Shown here in pieces: positions 32,764 to 42,198 of a stretch of DNA of 64,000 bases. The position numbers and the translations under genes were made by a program. The notes under the pieces were generated by a model that saw only the letters and a program-made list of their open reading frames with translations, was not told the origin of the DNA and ran no database searches. Origin of the DNA: Candidatus Enterococcus moelleringii (GTDB lineage: Bacteria > Bacillota > Bacilli > Lactobacillales > Enterococcaceae); assembly GCF_017377575.1 (NCBI RefSeq), contig NZ_JAFREM010000048.1:1-64000 (forward strand), read 5' to 3'. How positions within the stretch are numbered: position 1 is the first letter of the stretch; each line of letters starts with the position of its first letter.

Positions 32764-33915
32764 TTAGAAGCTTAGTTTTTCTAAACGGTCGAAGGCTTCC
32801 TTCAAGAGTTCTTTTGATTGGGTAGCCGCCAGACGAATGTACTCATCCCCTACGGTTTCACCGAAAGCTTTGCCGGGAACGAAAAGCACCCCGCTTTTTT
32901 CCAGAACCGTTTCTACAAAAGTTACCGAATCTAGTCCGCTTTGGCTAATGTTAATGAAGGCATACATACTGCCGGCCACCGGCGTTAAGGACAGGTAAGG
33001 AATAGTCGCTACTCGTTCTTCAATATAATCCAAGCGCTCTTTGAAAAGCGCCACGTTGTCCGGCACAATTTCCTGATAATGATTCAAGGCATAAATTCCG
33101 GCCTGCTGAGAAACGGTGGGCGCAGAGTAGGTTACACTTTCATTGATTAAGCCGGCGATATCATTTACAAAAGTCGGCGCAATCATGTAACCAATTCGCC
33201 AACCCGTCATCGCGAAGCCTTTGGAAAGTCCGCTGATGGTAACCGTATGGTCTGGTGCGAACTTCGCCATCGGGACAAATTCTTCTTTGAAGGCAAAGTC
33301 TTCGTAAATCTCATCGGAAATAATGAACAGATCATGGACAATTGCCACCTCAGCGATTTGCTTCAAGGTTTCGGCTGAGAAAACCGCACCCGTTGGATTA
33401 TTGGGTGAGTTGATAATAATCGCTTTGGTTTTGTCGGTAATGGCTGCCTTTAAATCCTTCACATCCAATTGAAACTGATTCTCCTCGTAAGTCGGCACCA
33501 TTACCGGCTGACCGCCAGACAATAATACTTGTTCTTTGTAAGGAGAAAAGAAAGGTTCATGAATAATCACTTCGTCACCGGGATCTAAGATAGCCTGCAT
33601 GACTAAATACATCGCATGCAAGGCCCCCACAGTTGCCCGAATTTGTTGCGTTTCAAAAGTCAGATCGTATTTCTTCTTATAATAGGAAGCAATTGCTTCA
33701 AGAAATTCTTTTTTGCCCGCCGGGGCCGTGTAATTGGTCGCCCCATTGGTCACATCCTGAAACGCCGCATCAATGATTGATTGATGGGTAATGATATCTG
33801 GATCACCGATAGACAAATCGATGATGTTTTCTGTTTCCTTCGCTAAAACCGCAATGCGCATCAACAGATTTTCCGCCGGTTGTTGAAAGCGTTGGGCCAA
33901 TTTGGTTTGATCCAT
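32764..33915 (-). CDS. PLP-dependent aminotransferase, fold type I
   Basis: The 383-residue protein is a class I/II aminotransferase. It has INSPNNPTGAVF (Asn and Pro contacts), SDEIYEDF (PLP-binding Asp and Tyr), and the Schiff-base Lys in SGLSKGFAMTGWRIGY. The closing Arg that binds the substrate carboxylate is in DEYIRLAA. Substrate class is open: aspartate, aromatic or methionine-type amino acids. It is 20 bp downstream of the amino-acid importer ATPase and is likely cotranscribed with it, suggesting it uses the imported amino acid. Confidence 0.86.
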   Translation of the reverse strand: MDQTKLAQRFQQPAENLLMRIAVLAKETENIIDLSIGDPDIITHQSIIDAAFQDVTNGATNYTAPAGKKEFLEAIASYYKKKYDLTFETQQIRATVGALHAMYLVMQAILDPGDEVIIHEPFFSPYKEQVLLSGGQPVMVPTYEENQFQLDVKDLKAAITDKTKAIIINSPNNPTGAVFSAETLKQIAEVAIVHDLFIISDEIYEDFAFKEEFVPMAKFAPDHTVTISGLSKGFAMTGWRIGYMIAPTFVNDIAGLINESVTYSAPTVSQQAGIYALNHYQEIVPDNVALFKERLDYIEERVATIPYLSLTPVAGSMYAFINISQSGLDSVTFVETVLEKSGVLFVPGKAFGETVGDEYIRLAATQSKELLKEAFDRLEKLSF

Positions 33916-33934
33916 CCTGAGTTCCTCCCTGTTT

Positions 33935-34657
33935 CTATAGTACTTTGTTCAAAAAGTCTTGCGTACGTAGATTTTTCGGCTGATCAAAGATTTCCTCAGG
34001 TGTACCCTCTTCTTGGATTACACCATCAGCCATGAAAATTACCCGATCAGCAACTTCTTTGGCAAAGCCCATTTCGTGGGTAACCACCACCATGGTCATG
34101 CCTTTTTCGGCTAAATCTTGCATAACACTCAGTACTTCCCCCACCATTTCCGGGTCCAAAGCAGAAGTCGGTTCGTCAAACAGCATTACGTCTGGATTCA
34201 TTGCCAAAGCACGGGCGATCGCCACCCGCTGCTGCTGGCCGCCAGATAAGCTGGAAGGATAAGCCGTTGCTTTGTCCTTTAGTCCTACTTGTTCTAACAG
34301 CTTCAAAGCGTTTTGCTTCGCCTGTTCGGGATCTTCTTTTTTAATTTTTACTGGTGTGATGGTCAAATTATCCAACACACTCATATGAGGAAACAGATTG
34401 AAGTTTTGGAACACCATTCCCATTTTTTGCCGCAGCTGGTCGATATTGACATCTGGCGAGGTAATATTTTGGCCTTCAAAGCTGATTTCGCCAGAAGTTG
34501 GCGTTTCTAATAAATTCAAGCAACGCAAAATCGTACTTTTCCCGCTGCCGGAAGGACCAATAATAACTACCACTTCACCGGCTTCTACCGTTAAGTTGAT
34601 AGATTTCAAGACTTCATTTTCACCAAAGCTTTTGCTGAGATTTTTTACATTAATCAT
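33935..34657 (-). CDS. glnQ: polar amino-acid ABC importer ATPase
   Basis: The 240-residue ATPase has Walker [10 protein letters not shown], signature [15 protein letters not shown], Walker [15 protein letters not shown] and the H-loop [15 protein letters not shown]. It is of the GlnQ/HisP group. Its start overlaps the end of the importer gene upstream by 8 bp. The symbol reflects the family and not a proven glutamine substrate. Confidence 0.88.
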   Translation of the reverse strand: MINVKNLSKSFGENEVLKSINLTVEAGEVVVIIGPSGSGKSTILRCLNLLETPTSGEISFEGQNITSPDVNIDQLRQKMGMVFQNFNLFPHMSVLDNLTITPVKIKKEDPEQAKQNALKLLEQVGLKDKATAYPSSLSGGQQQRVAIARALAMNPDVMLFDEPTSALDPEMVGEVLSVMQDLAEKGMTMVVVTHEMGFAKEVADRVIFMADGVIQEEGTPEEIFDQPKNLRTQDFLNKVL

Positions 34658-36104
34658 TAACCCCTAGTCTCCTTTCGGCTAAGCCTAACAAGCGTGAAAT
34701 ACAGAAGGTCATCACAAAGTAAATCAGTGAGACGATCACGTATGGCAAGAAGGGCTTAAAGCTGGCACCTTGTACGACACCGGTTTGGAAAATCAGTTCC
34801 GATACACCGATGACGGATACTACGGAAGATTCTTTAATAATTGTCACAAATTCGTTGCCTAAAGCAGGCAGGATATTTTTAATTGCTTGCGGGAAAACAA
34901 TATAGCGCATGGCTTCTTTTTGGTTCATCCCTAACGAGCGAGCCGCTTCAGTTTGGCCTTTGTTCACGGCATTGATCCCAGCTCGAACAATTTCCGCCAC
35001 ATAAGCGCCACTGTTTAAGGATACTGCAATACAACCGGCCAGCAGCTTCGATAAATCTAGGCCTAAAACACCTGTTCCGAAGTACACGATGAAAATTTGT
35101 ACCAGCAATGGTGTGCCCCGTACATATTCAATGTAAGCAATTGACAAGAAACGCAAAATTTTGTTCTTGCTTAGTTTCATTAAGGCTAAAATACTGCCGA
35201 CAATCATTCCGAACAGCACACCCACGAAAGCTAGCAAAATCGTATATTTTGCACCGCTAACGTAATAAGGCAAATATTTCTGGAAGAAGGATTGATCCTC
35301 TTGGAACATTAATTCGTTGGCATCCGACAAATAACCGTCTAATAGATTGTTGTCATTGATCTCAGCAATTGATTCGTTGACATGCTCTTTTAAGACCGGC
35401 GTGTTTTTCGAGATCGCAATTGCGGTGACCTTTTCCCCTTGTTCAAATTCAACTGGCGCGATTGCTACATTGTCACTTTGCTGCACATAGGCTTCAGCGA
35501 TGGGTTCTTCTAACACAACAGCGTCAATTTTTTGATTGATTAAGTTGTTAATCAGATCAGGAACTTTTTGCAGCGAAGTAACCTCTGAACCAGCCATTTC
35601 GGTTTTCGCTAGTTCTTCTTGGGTCGTTTGCTTTTGTGCCCCGACAGGAACGCCGTTAAAATCAGCCGTCGAGCTAAATTTATCGGCATCATCTTTACGG
35701 ACTAATACTTTTTGCTGAACAATGTAATAGGGGTCAGAAAAATCGACTTCCTGCAGTCGTTCTTCAGTAATTGACATTCCCGAAATAACCATGTCGATCT
35801 TCCCGGTCTTCAAAGCGCCTAACAACGCATCAAAACCTAATTCTTCCACTTTTAATTTCACGCCCATATCTTCGGCGATCTTCTCAGCGATGGAAACATC
35901 AAAACCGACGATCGTATCCTTGCCGTCTACCTCCGCATGAAATTCGTAAGGACCGTAGTCAGCTGATAAGCCCACTACTAACTCTCCACTTTGCTGAATC
36001 CGCTCATAGATCGGATCTGTTTCTTCTGCCTGTGCTGATACAAATGGAAAAATACTTGCCAGTAACATCAGTATCGCCAGGAAGACTCCTGCTTTTTGTT
36101 TCAT
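34650..36104 (-). CDS. glnP: fused amino-acid-binding protein and permease (GlnPH type)
   Basis: The 484-residue protein has a signal peptide (residues 1-27, cut near AQAEE), a bacterial solute-binding domain type 3 (about 30-255: [31 protein letters not shown]), and a HisMQ-type permease with five to six helices (about 270-480) holding [22 protein letters not shown] (EAA loop). Such fusions are standard for glutamine/arginine-type importers in Lactobacillales. The start is ATG 36104, after AAGGAG; 37 further residues upstream are leader and overlap a hairpin. Confidence 0.9.
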   Translation of the reverse strand: MKQKAGVFLAILMLLASIFPFVSAQAEETDPIYERIQQSGELVVGLSADYGPYEFHAEVDGKDTIVGFDVSIAEKIAEDMGVKLKVEELGFDALLGALKTGKIDMVISGMSITEERLQEVDFSDPYYIVQQKVLVRKDDADKFSSTADFNGVPVGAQKQTTQEELAKTEMAGSEVTSLQKVPDLINNLINQKIDAVVLEEPIAEAYVQQSDNVAIAPVEFEQGEKVTAIAISKNTPVLKEHVNESIAEINDNNLLDGYLSDANELMFQEDQSFFQKYLPYYVSGAKYTILLAFVGVLFGMIVGSILALMKLSKNKILRFLSIAYIEYVRGTPLLVQIFIVYFGTGVLGLDLSKLLAGCIAVSLNSGAYVAEIVRAGINAVNKGQTEAARSLGMNQKEAMRYIVFPQAIKNILPALGNEFVTIIKESSVVSVIGVSELIFQTGVVQGASFKPFLPYVIVSLIYFVMTFCISRLLGLAERRLGVND

Positions 36105-36148
36105 CCTATCCACTCCTTGTTTAATGAATAATAATAATTTCTTAAAGG

Positions 36149-36186
36149 AAATCCATTGAATAAATATACATTTATTCAATGGATTT
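36149..36186. promoter_or_regulatory. 17-bp perfect inverted repeat before the importer gene
   Basis: AAATCCATTGAATAAAT (36149-36165) and its exact complement (36170-36186) are separated by ATAC, 45-82 bp upstream of the importer start. There is no T-run, so it is not a standard terminator. The inner TGAAT/ATTCA half-sites recall ArgR boxes but are spaced further apart. It could be an operator or a leader hairpin. Confidence 0.55.
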
Positions 36187-36244
36187 ATCCTACCATATGT
36201 AGGTGAGGATGACAATGGGGATTTTGTTGATCAAAAAGTACGAA

Positions 36245-36280
36245 AGAAAAACTGCGAAATCCCTATTTAGGTCTTCGCAG
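36245..36280 (-). terminator. terminator of the first repeat-protein gene
   Basis: CTGCGAA pairs with TTCGCAG, followed on the minus strand by TTTTTCTTTC. It ends the three-gene repeat-protein cluster. Confidence 0.7.
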
Positions 36281-36310
36281 CTTGCTAGTTTTCTATCTAT
36301 TAATTGAGCA

Positions 36311-36853
36311 TTATTCTAGTGCAATTGCATAAAATCCAATGCCTTCATCTTTCCAACCAACACCCACTAACATATCTCTTTCAGCAGCATTTGTTGTGAA
36401 ATGATGGGCTCCTGCGATTGCATTTGGATTGTACAAGCGGTAAATTGGATATCTGTCAGCGTGTGCAGACGGGAAGGTCAAACGATCGTCTTCCCATCCT
36501 TGTTCCAACAATATACGACCTTCAATAAGATTCATGGTATAGTGATGGTCGCCAGCATTCGGATTATAGAACCTAAAAATATGATCGCTTGCATACTTGT
36601 TGTGATGATTGTAATTCCCCTCGGCAACGATTGGTTTCGGTGCCATCCACGCGATTCCTTCATATTGCCAGCCAAGGGTTTCTAACGTTCGAGATTCAAA
36701 GCGACTTGGTGTATAGAGATGCTCACCAGAATTTGGATTATACACCCGACAAATTGGATCTCCTTCTAAAGTTCCCCATTGCGCATTGGCCGGAATAGAT
36801 AAACAAAAAGTAAAGCCGATAACCATCAAAAAGCCTAGAAATAATTTCTTCAA
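36311..36853 (-). CDS. secreted YNPN-repeat protein 1 (DUF5648-like)
   Basis: The 180-residue protein has a signal peptide (MKKLFLGFLMVIGF...ANA). Three repeats follow, each containing (V/L/F)YNPN, then a GEHLYT / GDHHYT / GAHHFT motif, then an (L/M)GWxxEG or equivalent. This is the pattern of DUF5648 domains attached to many secreted enzymes, where they probably bind a surface polymer; here nothing but the repeats is present. The start is TTG after GGAGACG. It is closely related to the next two genes, and differs by an insertion of EGNYNHHNKYASDH between repeats 1 and 2. Confidence 0.82.
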   Translation of the reverse strand: MKKLFLGFLMVIGFTFCLSIPANAQWGTLEGDPICRVYNPNSGEHLYTPSRFESRTLETLGWQYEGIAWMAPKPIVAEGNYNHHNKYASDHIFRFYNPNAGDHHYTMNLIEGRILLEQGWEDDRLTFPSAHADRYPIYRLYNPNAIAGAHHFTTNAAERDMLVGVGWKDEGIGFYAIALE

Positions 36854-36973
36854 TGTAAACGTCTCCTTTTAGCTTATTGAACTTATATTGATATAAAAGC
36901 AGTATCAATTCCCCTGCAAAGAATGATGGAAACCTTACTTTCCAATAAAGCTTCCCTCATGAATTACTACTTC

Positions 36974-37495
36974 TTAATTAAGAGAATCGGCATAGAAGCT
37001 GATTCCTTCATACCGCCAACCAACACTCACCAACATATCTCTTTCTGCCCCGTTTGCAGTAAAGTGATGGGCACCAACTTTAGCATTTGGGTTGTATAAA
37101 CGATAAATTGGAACACCTTCATCCGTTGCAGATGGGAAGGATAGACGATCATCATGCCAACCAACTTCCAATAAATGGGCAATTTCATTTACATCTGTTG
37201 TAAAGTGATGATCGCCCGCATTTGGATTGTATACGCGGTAAATTGCTGCTCCCACATATTCTCTTGGCGCAAACCATGCTGTACCTTCATCTTTCCATCC
37301 AAGGTTAAATAAAGTTGCTTGTTCAAACATACTTGGCGTATAAAGATGTTCACCTGTATTTGGATTGTACATTCGATAAATTGACTGACCCAATACAGGT
37401 ATTTCAACTTCTATTTCCTCAGCTGCCTGCACAGGTGCGGATAGCCCCACTCCAAGACCAACAATCATCAAAAATCCTAGAAATAATCTCTTCAA
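36974..37495 (-). CDS. secreted YNPN-repeat protein 2 (DUF5648-like)
   Basis: The 173-residue protein has a signal peptide (MKRLFLGFLMIVGLGVG...VQA), a short acidic linker, and three YNPN repeats (GEHLYTPSMFE, GDHHFTTDVNE, GAHHFTANGAER). The start is TTG, after GGAGGCG, in a leader nearly identical to that of gene 1. The C-terminal repeat (GVPIYRLYNPNAKVGAHHFT) is almost the same in all three proteins, showing recent duplication or selection. Confidence 0.83.
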   Translation of the reverse strand: MKRLFLGFLMIVGLGVGLSAPVQAAEEIEVEIPVLGQSIYRMYNPNTGEHLYTPSMFEQATLFNLGWKDEGTAWFAPREYVGAAIYRVYNPNAGDHHFTTDVNEIAHLLEVGWHDDRLSFPSATDEGVPIYRLYNPNAKVGAHHFTANGAERDMLVSVGWRYEGISFYADSLN

Positions 37496-37574
37496 TGTAA
37501 ACGCCTCCTTTTCTAAATATTATACCATGACAGCAAATAACTCGTCTAAGATTATCCAATAAATTGTGAATTCA

Positions 37575-37612
37575 GAAAAAAAGAGAAGGCCTACTTTAAA
37601 AGTAAGACCTCC
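37575..37612 (-). terminator. terminator of repeat-protein gene 3
   Basis: AGGTCTTACTTT pairs with AAAGTAGGCCT with mismatches, followed by seven T on the minus strand. It shows gene 3 is transcribed separately from genes 1 and 2. Confidence 0.75.
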
Positions 37613-37624
37613 TCCGGAATTTAA

Positions 37625-38206
37625 TTATTCAACTGATTCAGCGTAGAAGCCAATTCCTTCGTATTTCCAACCAACGCTAACTAACATGTCTCTTTCAGCG
37701 CCATTTGCAGTGAAATGATGCGCTCCTGCTTCAGCGTTAGGGTTGTATAAACGGTAAATTGCTACACCTTCTTTATTTGCTGATGGGAACCACAATTTAT
37801 CATCGTCCCAACCAACACTCACTAGATGATTTTTTTCATTTACATCAAGCGTATAGTGGTGGTCACCAGCATTTGGATTATACACACGATGAATCGATTC
37901 TCCCTGTTGAGGTGCTACCCAAGCCATTCCTTCGTCATCCCAGCCAAGTGTGAATAATGTTCTTGCTTCAAACATACTTGGTGTATACAGATGCTCCCCT
38001 GAGTTTGGATTGTACATTCTGTAGATCGGATTACCCGGTTCAGGTAATACTGGAGTAGTTGGATCCTCAGCAGGTGTACTTGATTCCGTTGTTGATTCTG
38101 TTGTTGTTGACTCTGTTGTTGACGAAGATGTTTCCGCCAGCATTGGGCTAGCAACACCTAAAGCAAATCCGGCTACCATTACAAAGCTTAATACGATTTT
38201 TTTCAT
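37625..38206 (-). CDS. secreted YNPN-repeat protein 3 (DUF5648-like)
   Basis: The 193-residue protein has a signal peptide (MKKIVLSFVMVAGFALGVA) and a Ser/Thr-rich linker (SSSTTESTTTESTTESS), then three YNPN repeats as in genes 1 and 2. The linker resembles the spacer between a secreted protein's anchor or head and its binding domain. There is no LPXTG. The start is ATG 38206, after AAAGGAGG; 17 upstream in-frame residues are leader. It is the only one of the three using ATG. Confidence 0.83.
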   Translation of the reverse strand: MKKIVLSFVMVAGFALGVASPMLAETSSSTTESTTTESTTESSTPAEDPTTPVLPEPGNPIYRMYNPNSGEHLYTPSMFEARTLFTLGWDDEGMAWVAPQQGESIHRVYNPNAGDHHYTLDVNEKNHLVSVGWDDDKLWFPSANKEGVAIYRLYNPNAEAGAHHFTANGAERDMLVSVGWKYEGIGFYAESVE

Positions 38207-38413
38207 GTTAACGCCTCCTTTTCTATCTATTATTATAGCATGAAGTGTAAATAACAAGAAATATTTTTCTGGATATTATCAATAAAAACCATTTGTTTGC
38301 GAAAAACACTCTATAAAAAAGAAAAATAGCGTACTGTATTTTGGTACCTAGACTTTTAGTAGAACAAGTGTATATAATAAACAAATGAAAACTTGAAGAA
38401 AGAAGATGGATAA

Positions 38414-39508
38414 ATGACATCAAACCTAATTGTACGGGGCGCGCCACAGGAATATGAATTGAAACTAAACGCTTGGCAAGATTTGCCAAAGCATCTGGAG
38501 CGCAGAAATTTAAAGAAAGCGATGATTTTTCACGGGGATAAATCCTGGGAAGCCGTTAAAAATTATTTCCCAGAACTGACTAAATGTGAAACTTCCTTCT
38601 ATTATTATGGTGGGAAATGTACCGATGATGCGGCGGCCCACTATGCTGAAATTGCCGAAAAAGAGCAAACACAGGTTTTAATCGCTGTTGGCGGTGGAAA
38701 AGTGGCGGACCTGACTAAGCTGACGGCTTATCGTTTAAACTTACCAATTATTATCTTGCCGACATTGGCGGCTACGTGTGCAGCTTATACTCCATTAAGT
38801 GTTGTTTATGACGATGAAGGTGTGATGCTGCGTTACGATATTTTTCCAAAGGCTACGGATTTGGTTTTGATCGATCCACAGGTCTTGCTGGAATCGCCTT
38901 ATGAGCTGATGGTTGCAGGAATTGGTGACACACTGGCAAAGTGGTACGAATCAGATGCAATTATTTCGCAATTGGCTGTTAAACCGATTGAAATTCAAGT
39001 GGCGGAGTTCGCGGCGCGAAAATGTCGCGACATTTTACTATCAGAAAGCGACGCAGCCTTGCAGGCAATGAAGGAACAGCAATTAAACCCGTCCTTCATC
39101 GATATTGTGGAAACCAATATTTTACTAGCCGGGATGGTGGGAGGCTTCGGTGATGAATATGGCCGAACTTCTGGTGCCCATTCGATTCATGATGCCTTGA
39201 CTGTTTTGCCGGATTCTCACAAGCAGCTGCACGGCAATAAAGTGGCCTACGGTATTTTGGTGCAACTAATGATTGAGCAAAAAGTGGCGGAAATTCGCCA
39301 GCTGCTGCCTTTTTATCATCAATTGAATTTGCCGACAAATTTAAAAGCGATGGATTTGAGTTTGTCTGAGGAAGATTTCCAACAGGTTGCCGAAAGGGCT
39401 AGTGCACCGGATGAAATGATTCATTTTATGAAAGAAACGATTACCCCAGAAGTGGTGATTCAAGCAATGAAGGAGTTAGAAACGTTGACGATTGACGCAT
39501 GGAGCTGA
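38414..39508 (+). CDS. iron-containing alcohol dehydrogenase (GldA/HcxA-like)
   Basis: The 364-residue protein follows the glycerol-dehydrogenase fold. It has GGGKVADLTK for NAD binding and TLAATCAAYTPLSVVY. Metal ligands are the Asp of AGIGDTLAKWYE and the His residues of SGAHSIHDAL and QLHGNKVAYG. It resembles GldA and the hydroxycarboxylate dehydrogenase HcxA (YbdH); substrate may be a polyol or a 2-oxoacid. A TATAAT (near 38373) with a weak -35 precedes it. The ribosome site is weak (AGAAGATGG). It is monocistronic. Confidence 0.83.
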   Translation: MTSNLIVRGAPQEYELKLNAWQDLPKHLERRNLKKAMIFHGDKSWEAVKNYFPELTKCETSFYYYGGKCTDDAAAHYAEIAEKEQTQVLIAVGGGKVADLTKLTAYRLNLPIIILPTLAATCAAYTPLSVVYDDEGVMLRYDIFPKATDLVLIDPQVLLESPYELMVAGIGDTLAKWYESDAIISQLAVKPIEIQVAEFAARKCRDILLSESDAALQAMKEQQLNPSFIDIVETNILLAGMVGGFGDEYGRTSGAHSIHDALTVLPDSHKQLHGNKVAYGILVQLMIEQKVAEIRQLLPFYHQLNLPTNLKAMDLSLSEEDFQQVAERASAPDEMIHFMKETITPEVVIQAMKELETLTIDAWS

Positions 39509-39597
39509 TCCCTGCGTCTTTTTGTTATAAAAAGTTAATGAAGAACCAGCATGATAAATCTATACAGCAAGACCTAGTTATTTAAATTGGTCTAAGA

Positions 39598-39622
39598 AAA
39601 AAAGAAGACAGCAGCCTGTCTT
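39598..39622 (-). terminator. terminator of the 41-aa gene
   Basis: GAAGACAG pairs perfectly with CTGTCTTC around a 4-nt loop, with seven T on the minus strand. It starts directly after the small gene's stop. Confidence 0.88.
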
Positions 39623-39624
39623 CC

Positions 39625-39750
39625 TCAAAATAATTTTCCAGTTTTCACGGCATAAAACGTTAACGAAATTAGAATGAACAACGCTAGCATTTCCAGAAAA
39701 ATGTCTGTCGACTTCACTTGGTTCCTAGGACCATTCTTCTCTCTTTTCAT
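39625..39750 (-). CDS. 41-aa small membrane protein
   Basis: The frame MKREKNGPRNQVKSTDIF... runs 41 codons to TGA, then a strong terminator. The N-terminal 16 residues are basic; residues about 18-36 (FLEMLALFILISLTFYAV) form one transmembrane helix; a short basic tail KTGKLF closes it. GGAGG is present but 11 bases from the ATG, slightly long. Function unknown; the form fits small regulatory membrane peptides or type I toxin-like peptides, with no further evidence for either. Confidence 0.65.
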   Translation of the reverse strand: MKREKNGPRNQVKSTDIFLEMLALFILISLTFYAVKTGKLF

Positions 39751-39941
39751 ACAAGAATTAGCCTCCTTATTTCTCTCACAAACACCTTAACACTTCCGAT
39801 TGGTCTAGTTAAAGAATAAAGCAAATTGATTTTGATGAGAATCTAATGATAAAGCTCTTGCTTAATTTTATGCGGATTGATTGCTTCTTTTCATGGGCTT
39901 GTGGTTCAATAGACGGGATATAATTTTTATAGGAGGAATTC

Positions 39942-41363
39942 ATGGATACACAACCAAAAAAAGCGGCCTCTCATAAAGAGGTGGGATTATTAGGGCTGAC
40001 TATGATCGTCGTAGGCTCGATGCTGGGGGGCGGCGTCTTTAATCTGCCCAGCAGTATTTCCCAATCGGCTGGGCCGGCGGCTTCACTAATTGCCTGGACG
40101 ATTACCGGCGTGGGTGTTTTCTTTATTGCCAAGGTTTTTCAAACATTGGCGGATGAACAGCCGGAGATTACTGGCGGAATTTATTATTATGCGAAGGATG
40201 GCTTCGGATCCTATGTCGGCTTTAATTCGGCTTGGGGCTATTGGTTAAGCAATATTATCGGCAACGTATCCTTCGTCATTTTATTTTTGGATGCCTTAAG
40301 CAAATTTTTCCCGTCAATTGGTGGCTCCAAAGGAACTGTCGGTTTCTACTTAGGCAGTTTGATGATTTGGCTGGTGGTCTTATTAGTTTCTCGGGGAATT
40401 CGTGCGGCGAATGCTTTGAATGTGGTGGCGACATTTGCTAAGGTGGTGCCGATCTTAATTGGAATTTTCATTCTGATTGTTCACTTTCGCTTCTCAACTT
40501 TTTCAGCTGATCTTTTTGCGCAAAACATCCGAACGGTCGGCGGTGACTTAGGCGGACTTCCCACCCAAGTGAAAAATGCCATGCTGCAAACGATGTGGGT
40601 ATTTGTCGGAATTGAAGGAGCGGTGGTTCTATCAGGACGAGCAAAACGGGCAAAAGACGTTGGCCGGGCTACATTAATCGGCTATGGCACGACTTTGGCG
40701 ATTTATGTATTGATCGTTATGCTGAGTTTTGGGATTTTGCCGCAAGAAACTTTGATCCAGCTGCCGAATCCATCTCTTAGCGGAGTACTGAATGCGGCTG
40801 TAGGCACATGGGGCGCGCGCATGATTGACATCGGGGTGATTATTTCGGTGTTAGGGGCTTGGATTTCCTGGACCATCTTGGCAGCAGAAATTTCTTTTGA
40901 TGCAGCGAAGGATCAGATGTTTCCGGCTTTTTTAGGAAAAGAAAATCGGCAGAATGCACCTGTCAACGCGCTGTTACTGAACGGCACTATCATGCAGATC
41001 GTGTTCATTTTTTCCCGCTTGGCAATGGACGCCTTTCAAGCAGTCACGGATACAGCTACCACCATGGTGCTGATTCCTTATATTTTATCGGGGGCTTTTT
41101 TATGGAAGCTTTCGGCTAAAAGTCATCGACTGTTAGCGGGCGGGGCGATGGTGTATGGATTTTACATGCTGTATTCTTCTGGGTTGATAAATCTGCTATA
41201 TTGTGTGGGGATTTATGCTTTAGGCTTCAGCTTTTGGTTATGGAATAGTCATACGTATAGACGCCCTGTCTTTCAAACGTCAAGAGAAAAAATTCTTTTC
41301 ACCGTGGTTAGTGTGCTGGGAATTATTAGTCTAATTGTTCTGCTTATGCAACTCCTTGCTTAA
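39942..41363 (+). CDS. APC-family basic amino-acid antiporter (ArcD/LysP-like)
   Basis: The 473-residue protein has twelve to thirteen transmembrane segments. The N-terminus GLTMIVVGSMLGGGVFNLPSSIS is characteristic of the basic amino-acid/polyamine antiporter (APA) group, with the unwound GSMLGGG binding motif. FVGIEGAVVLSGRAKRAKDVG is the conserved loop after helix 6. Arginine/ornithine or lysine exchange is likely, but no arc genes are nearby. GGAGG is six bases before the ATG. Confidence 0.83.
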   Translation: MDTQPKKAASHKEVGLLGLTMIVVGSMLGGGVFNLPSSISQSAGPAASLIAWTITGVGVFFIAKVFQTLADEQPEITGGIYYYAKDGFGSYVGFNSAWGYWLSNIIGNVSFVILFLDALSKFFPSIGGSKGTVGFYLGSLMIWLVVLLVSRGIRAANALNVVATFAKVVPILIGIFILIVHFRFSTFSADLFAQNIRTVGGDLGGLPTQVKNAMLQTMWVFVGIEGAVVLSGRAKRAKDVGRATLIGYGTTLAIYVLIVMLSFGILPQETLIQLPNPSLSGVLNAAVGTWGARMIDIGVIISVLGAWISWTILAAEISFDAAKDQMFPAFLGKENRQNAPVNALLLNGTIMQIVFIFSRLAMDAFQAVTDTATTMVLIPYILSGAFLWKLSAKSHRLLAGGAMVYGFYMLYSSGLINLLYCVGIYALGFSFWLWNSHTYRRPVFQTSREKILFTVVSVLGIISLIVLLMQLLA

Positions 41364-41430
41364 GTGAAGCATCGCACTTGCTCTTACTTGCCCTCCTAAG
41401 TTATTCTTAAATTTAGGAGGAGAACACTTT

Positions 41431-42147
41431 ATGGCACTAATGTTTTTTATTACCTTATTATTCAATTTATTTGCTTTGCTGCTGATTTTGATTCGGCCCA
41501 AGCTGTTTCAAACCAAATTATTTCGTCCCATGATCACTAATTTCAAACTTTCAGTTATCCCGCTCTTCATTCTTATTGGGACCTTGGCTTTGCAACTATT
41601 CTTTGCTTGGTTGTCATCTGCTACCTCTTTTGCCTTTTTAGGTATCTTGAGCAGTTTGATTTTGATCGTTGGCTTGATTGTCTGGTTGGTTTTTCTGCCA
41701 AACGCTGGTTATCTAGTTACTGAACTGAATTTGACCCATCGGGAAATCGATAAAGTTGAGGTACCGATTTGGTATGACATCGTTGCAGTACTTAGTTTGG
41801 CCATTTCCGGTGTGTTGAATACGGCGTTGAATATTGTTTTGCTGCAGTTTACCTTCATTATTTATTTTGATCCGGCAAACTTTGCGGCCATTAATACACC
41901 CACATTTTGGTTGCTGACCTGGCTGGTGTTCCCAGTACTAAGCTTCGGAATTTATTTAGGTCGTTATATTCGTTTTAATACGTGGGATCTGTTCCATCCG
42001 CTTCAATTTGTGCAAAAACTGGTGAAGCATTTTCGTGAAAAAGAGCATCGCCGCGAGGCCTTTGTATTTACGATTTTGTTAGGCGTGTTCCTGGCTTTGT
42101 TTTATGCCCTGACTTTTTTGAATCCTTTGTGGGAAATAATCAAATAG
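41431..42147 (+). CDS. DUF1361 membrane protein
   Basis: The 238-residue protein has about six to seven transmembrane helices. FLPNAGYLVTELNLTHR, followed by VPIWYD, matches the DUF1361 core (FLPNxPYLxTDL ... WYD). The family has no established function. It is 67 bp after the permease, with AGGAGG before the ATG, and may be cotranscribed with it. Confidence 0.8.
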   Translation: MALMFFITLLFNLFALLLILIRPKLFQTKLFRPMITNFKLSVIPLFILIGTLALQLFFAWLSSATSFAFLGILSSLILIVGLIVWLVFLPNAGYLVTELNLTHREIDKVEVPIWYDIVAVLSLAISGVLNTALNIVLLQFTFIIYFDPANFAAINTPTFWLLTWLVFPVLSFGIYLGRYIRFNTWDLFHPLQFVQKLVKHFREKEHRREAFVFTILLGVFLALFYALTFLNPLWEIIK

Positions 42148-42186
42148 AGAGCCAATTCAAAACGTGTGTTTTGAATTGGCTCTCTT
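42146..42186. terminator. strong bidirectional terminator
   Basis: AGAGAGCCAATTCAAAA pairs perfectly with its complement around a 6-nt loop. It follows the DUF1361 stop, has a T-rich tail on the plus strand, and also ends the convergent DUF1349 gene. Confidence 0.92.
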
Positions 42187-42198
42187 TATTTTGTAGGC

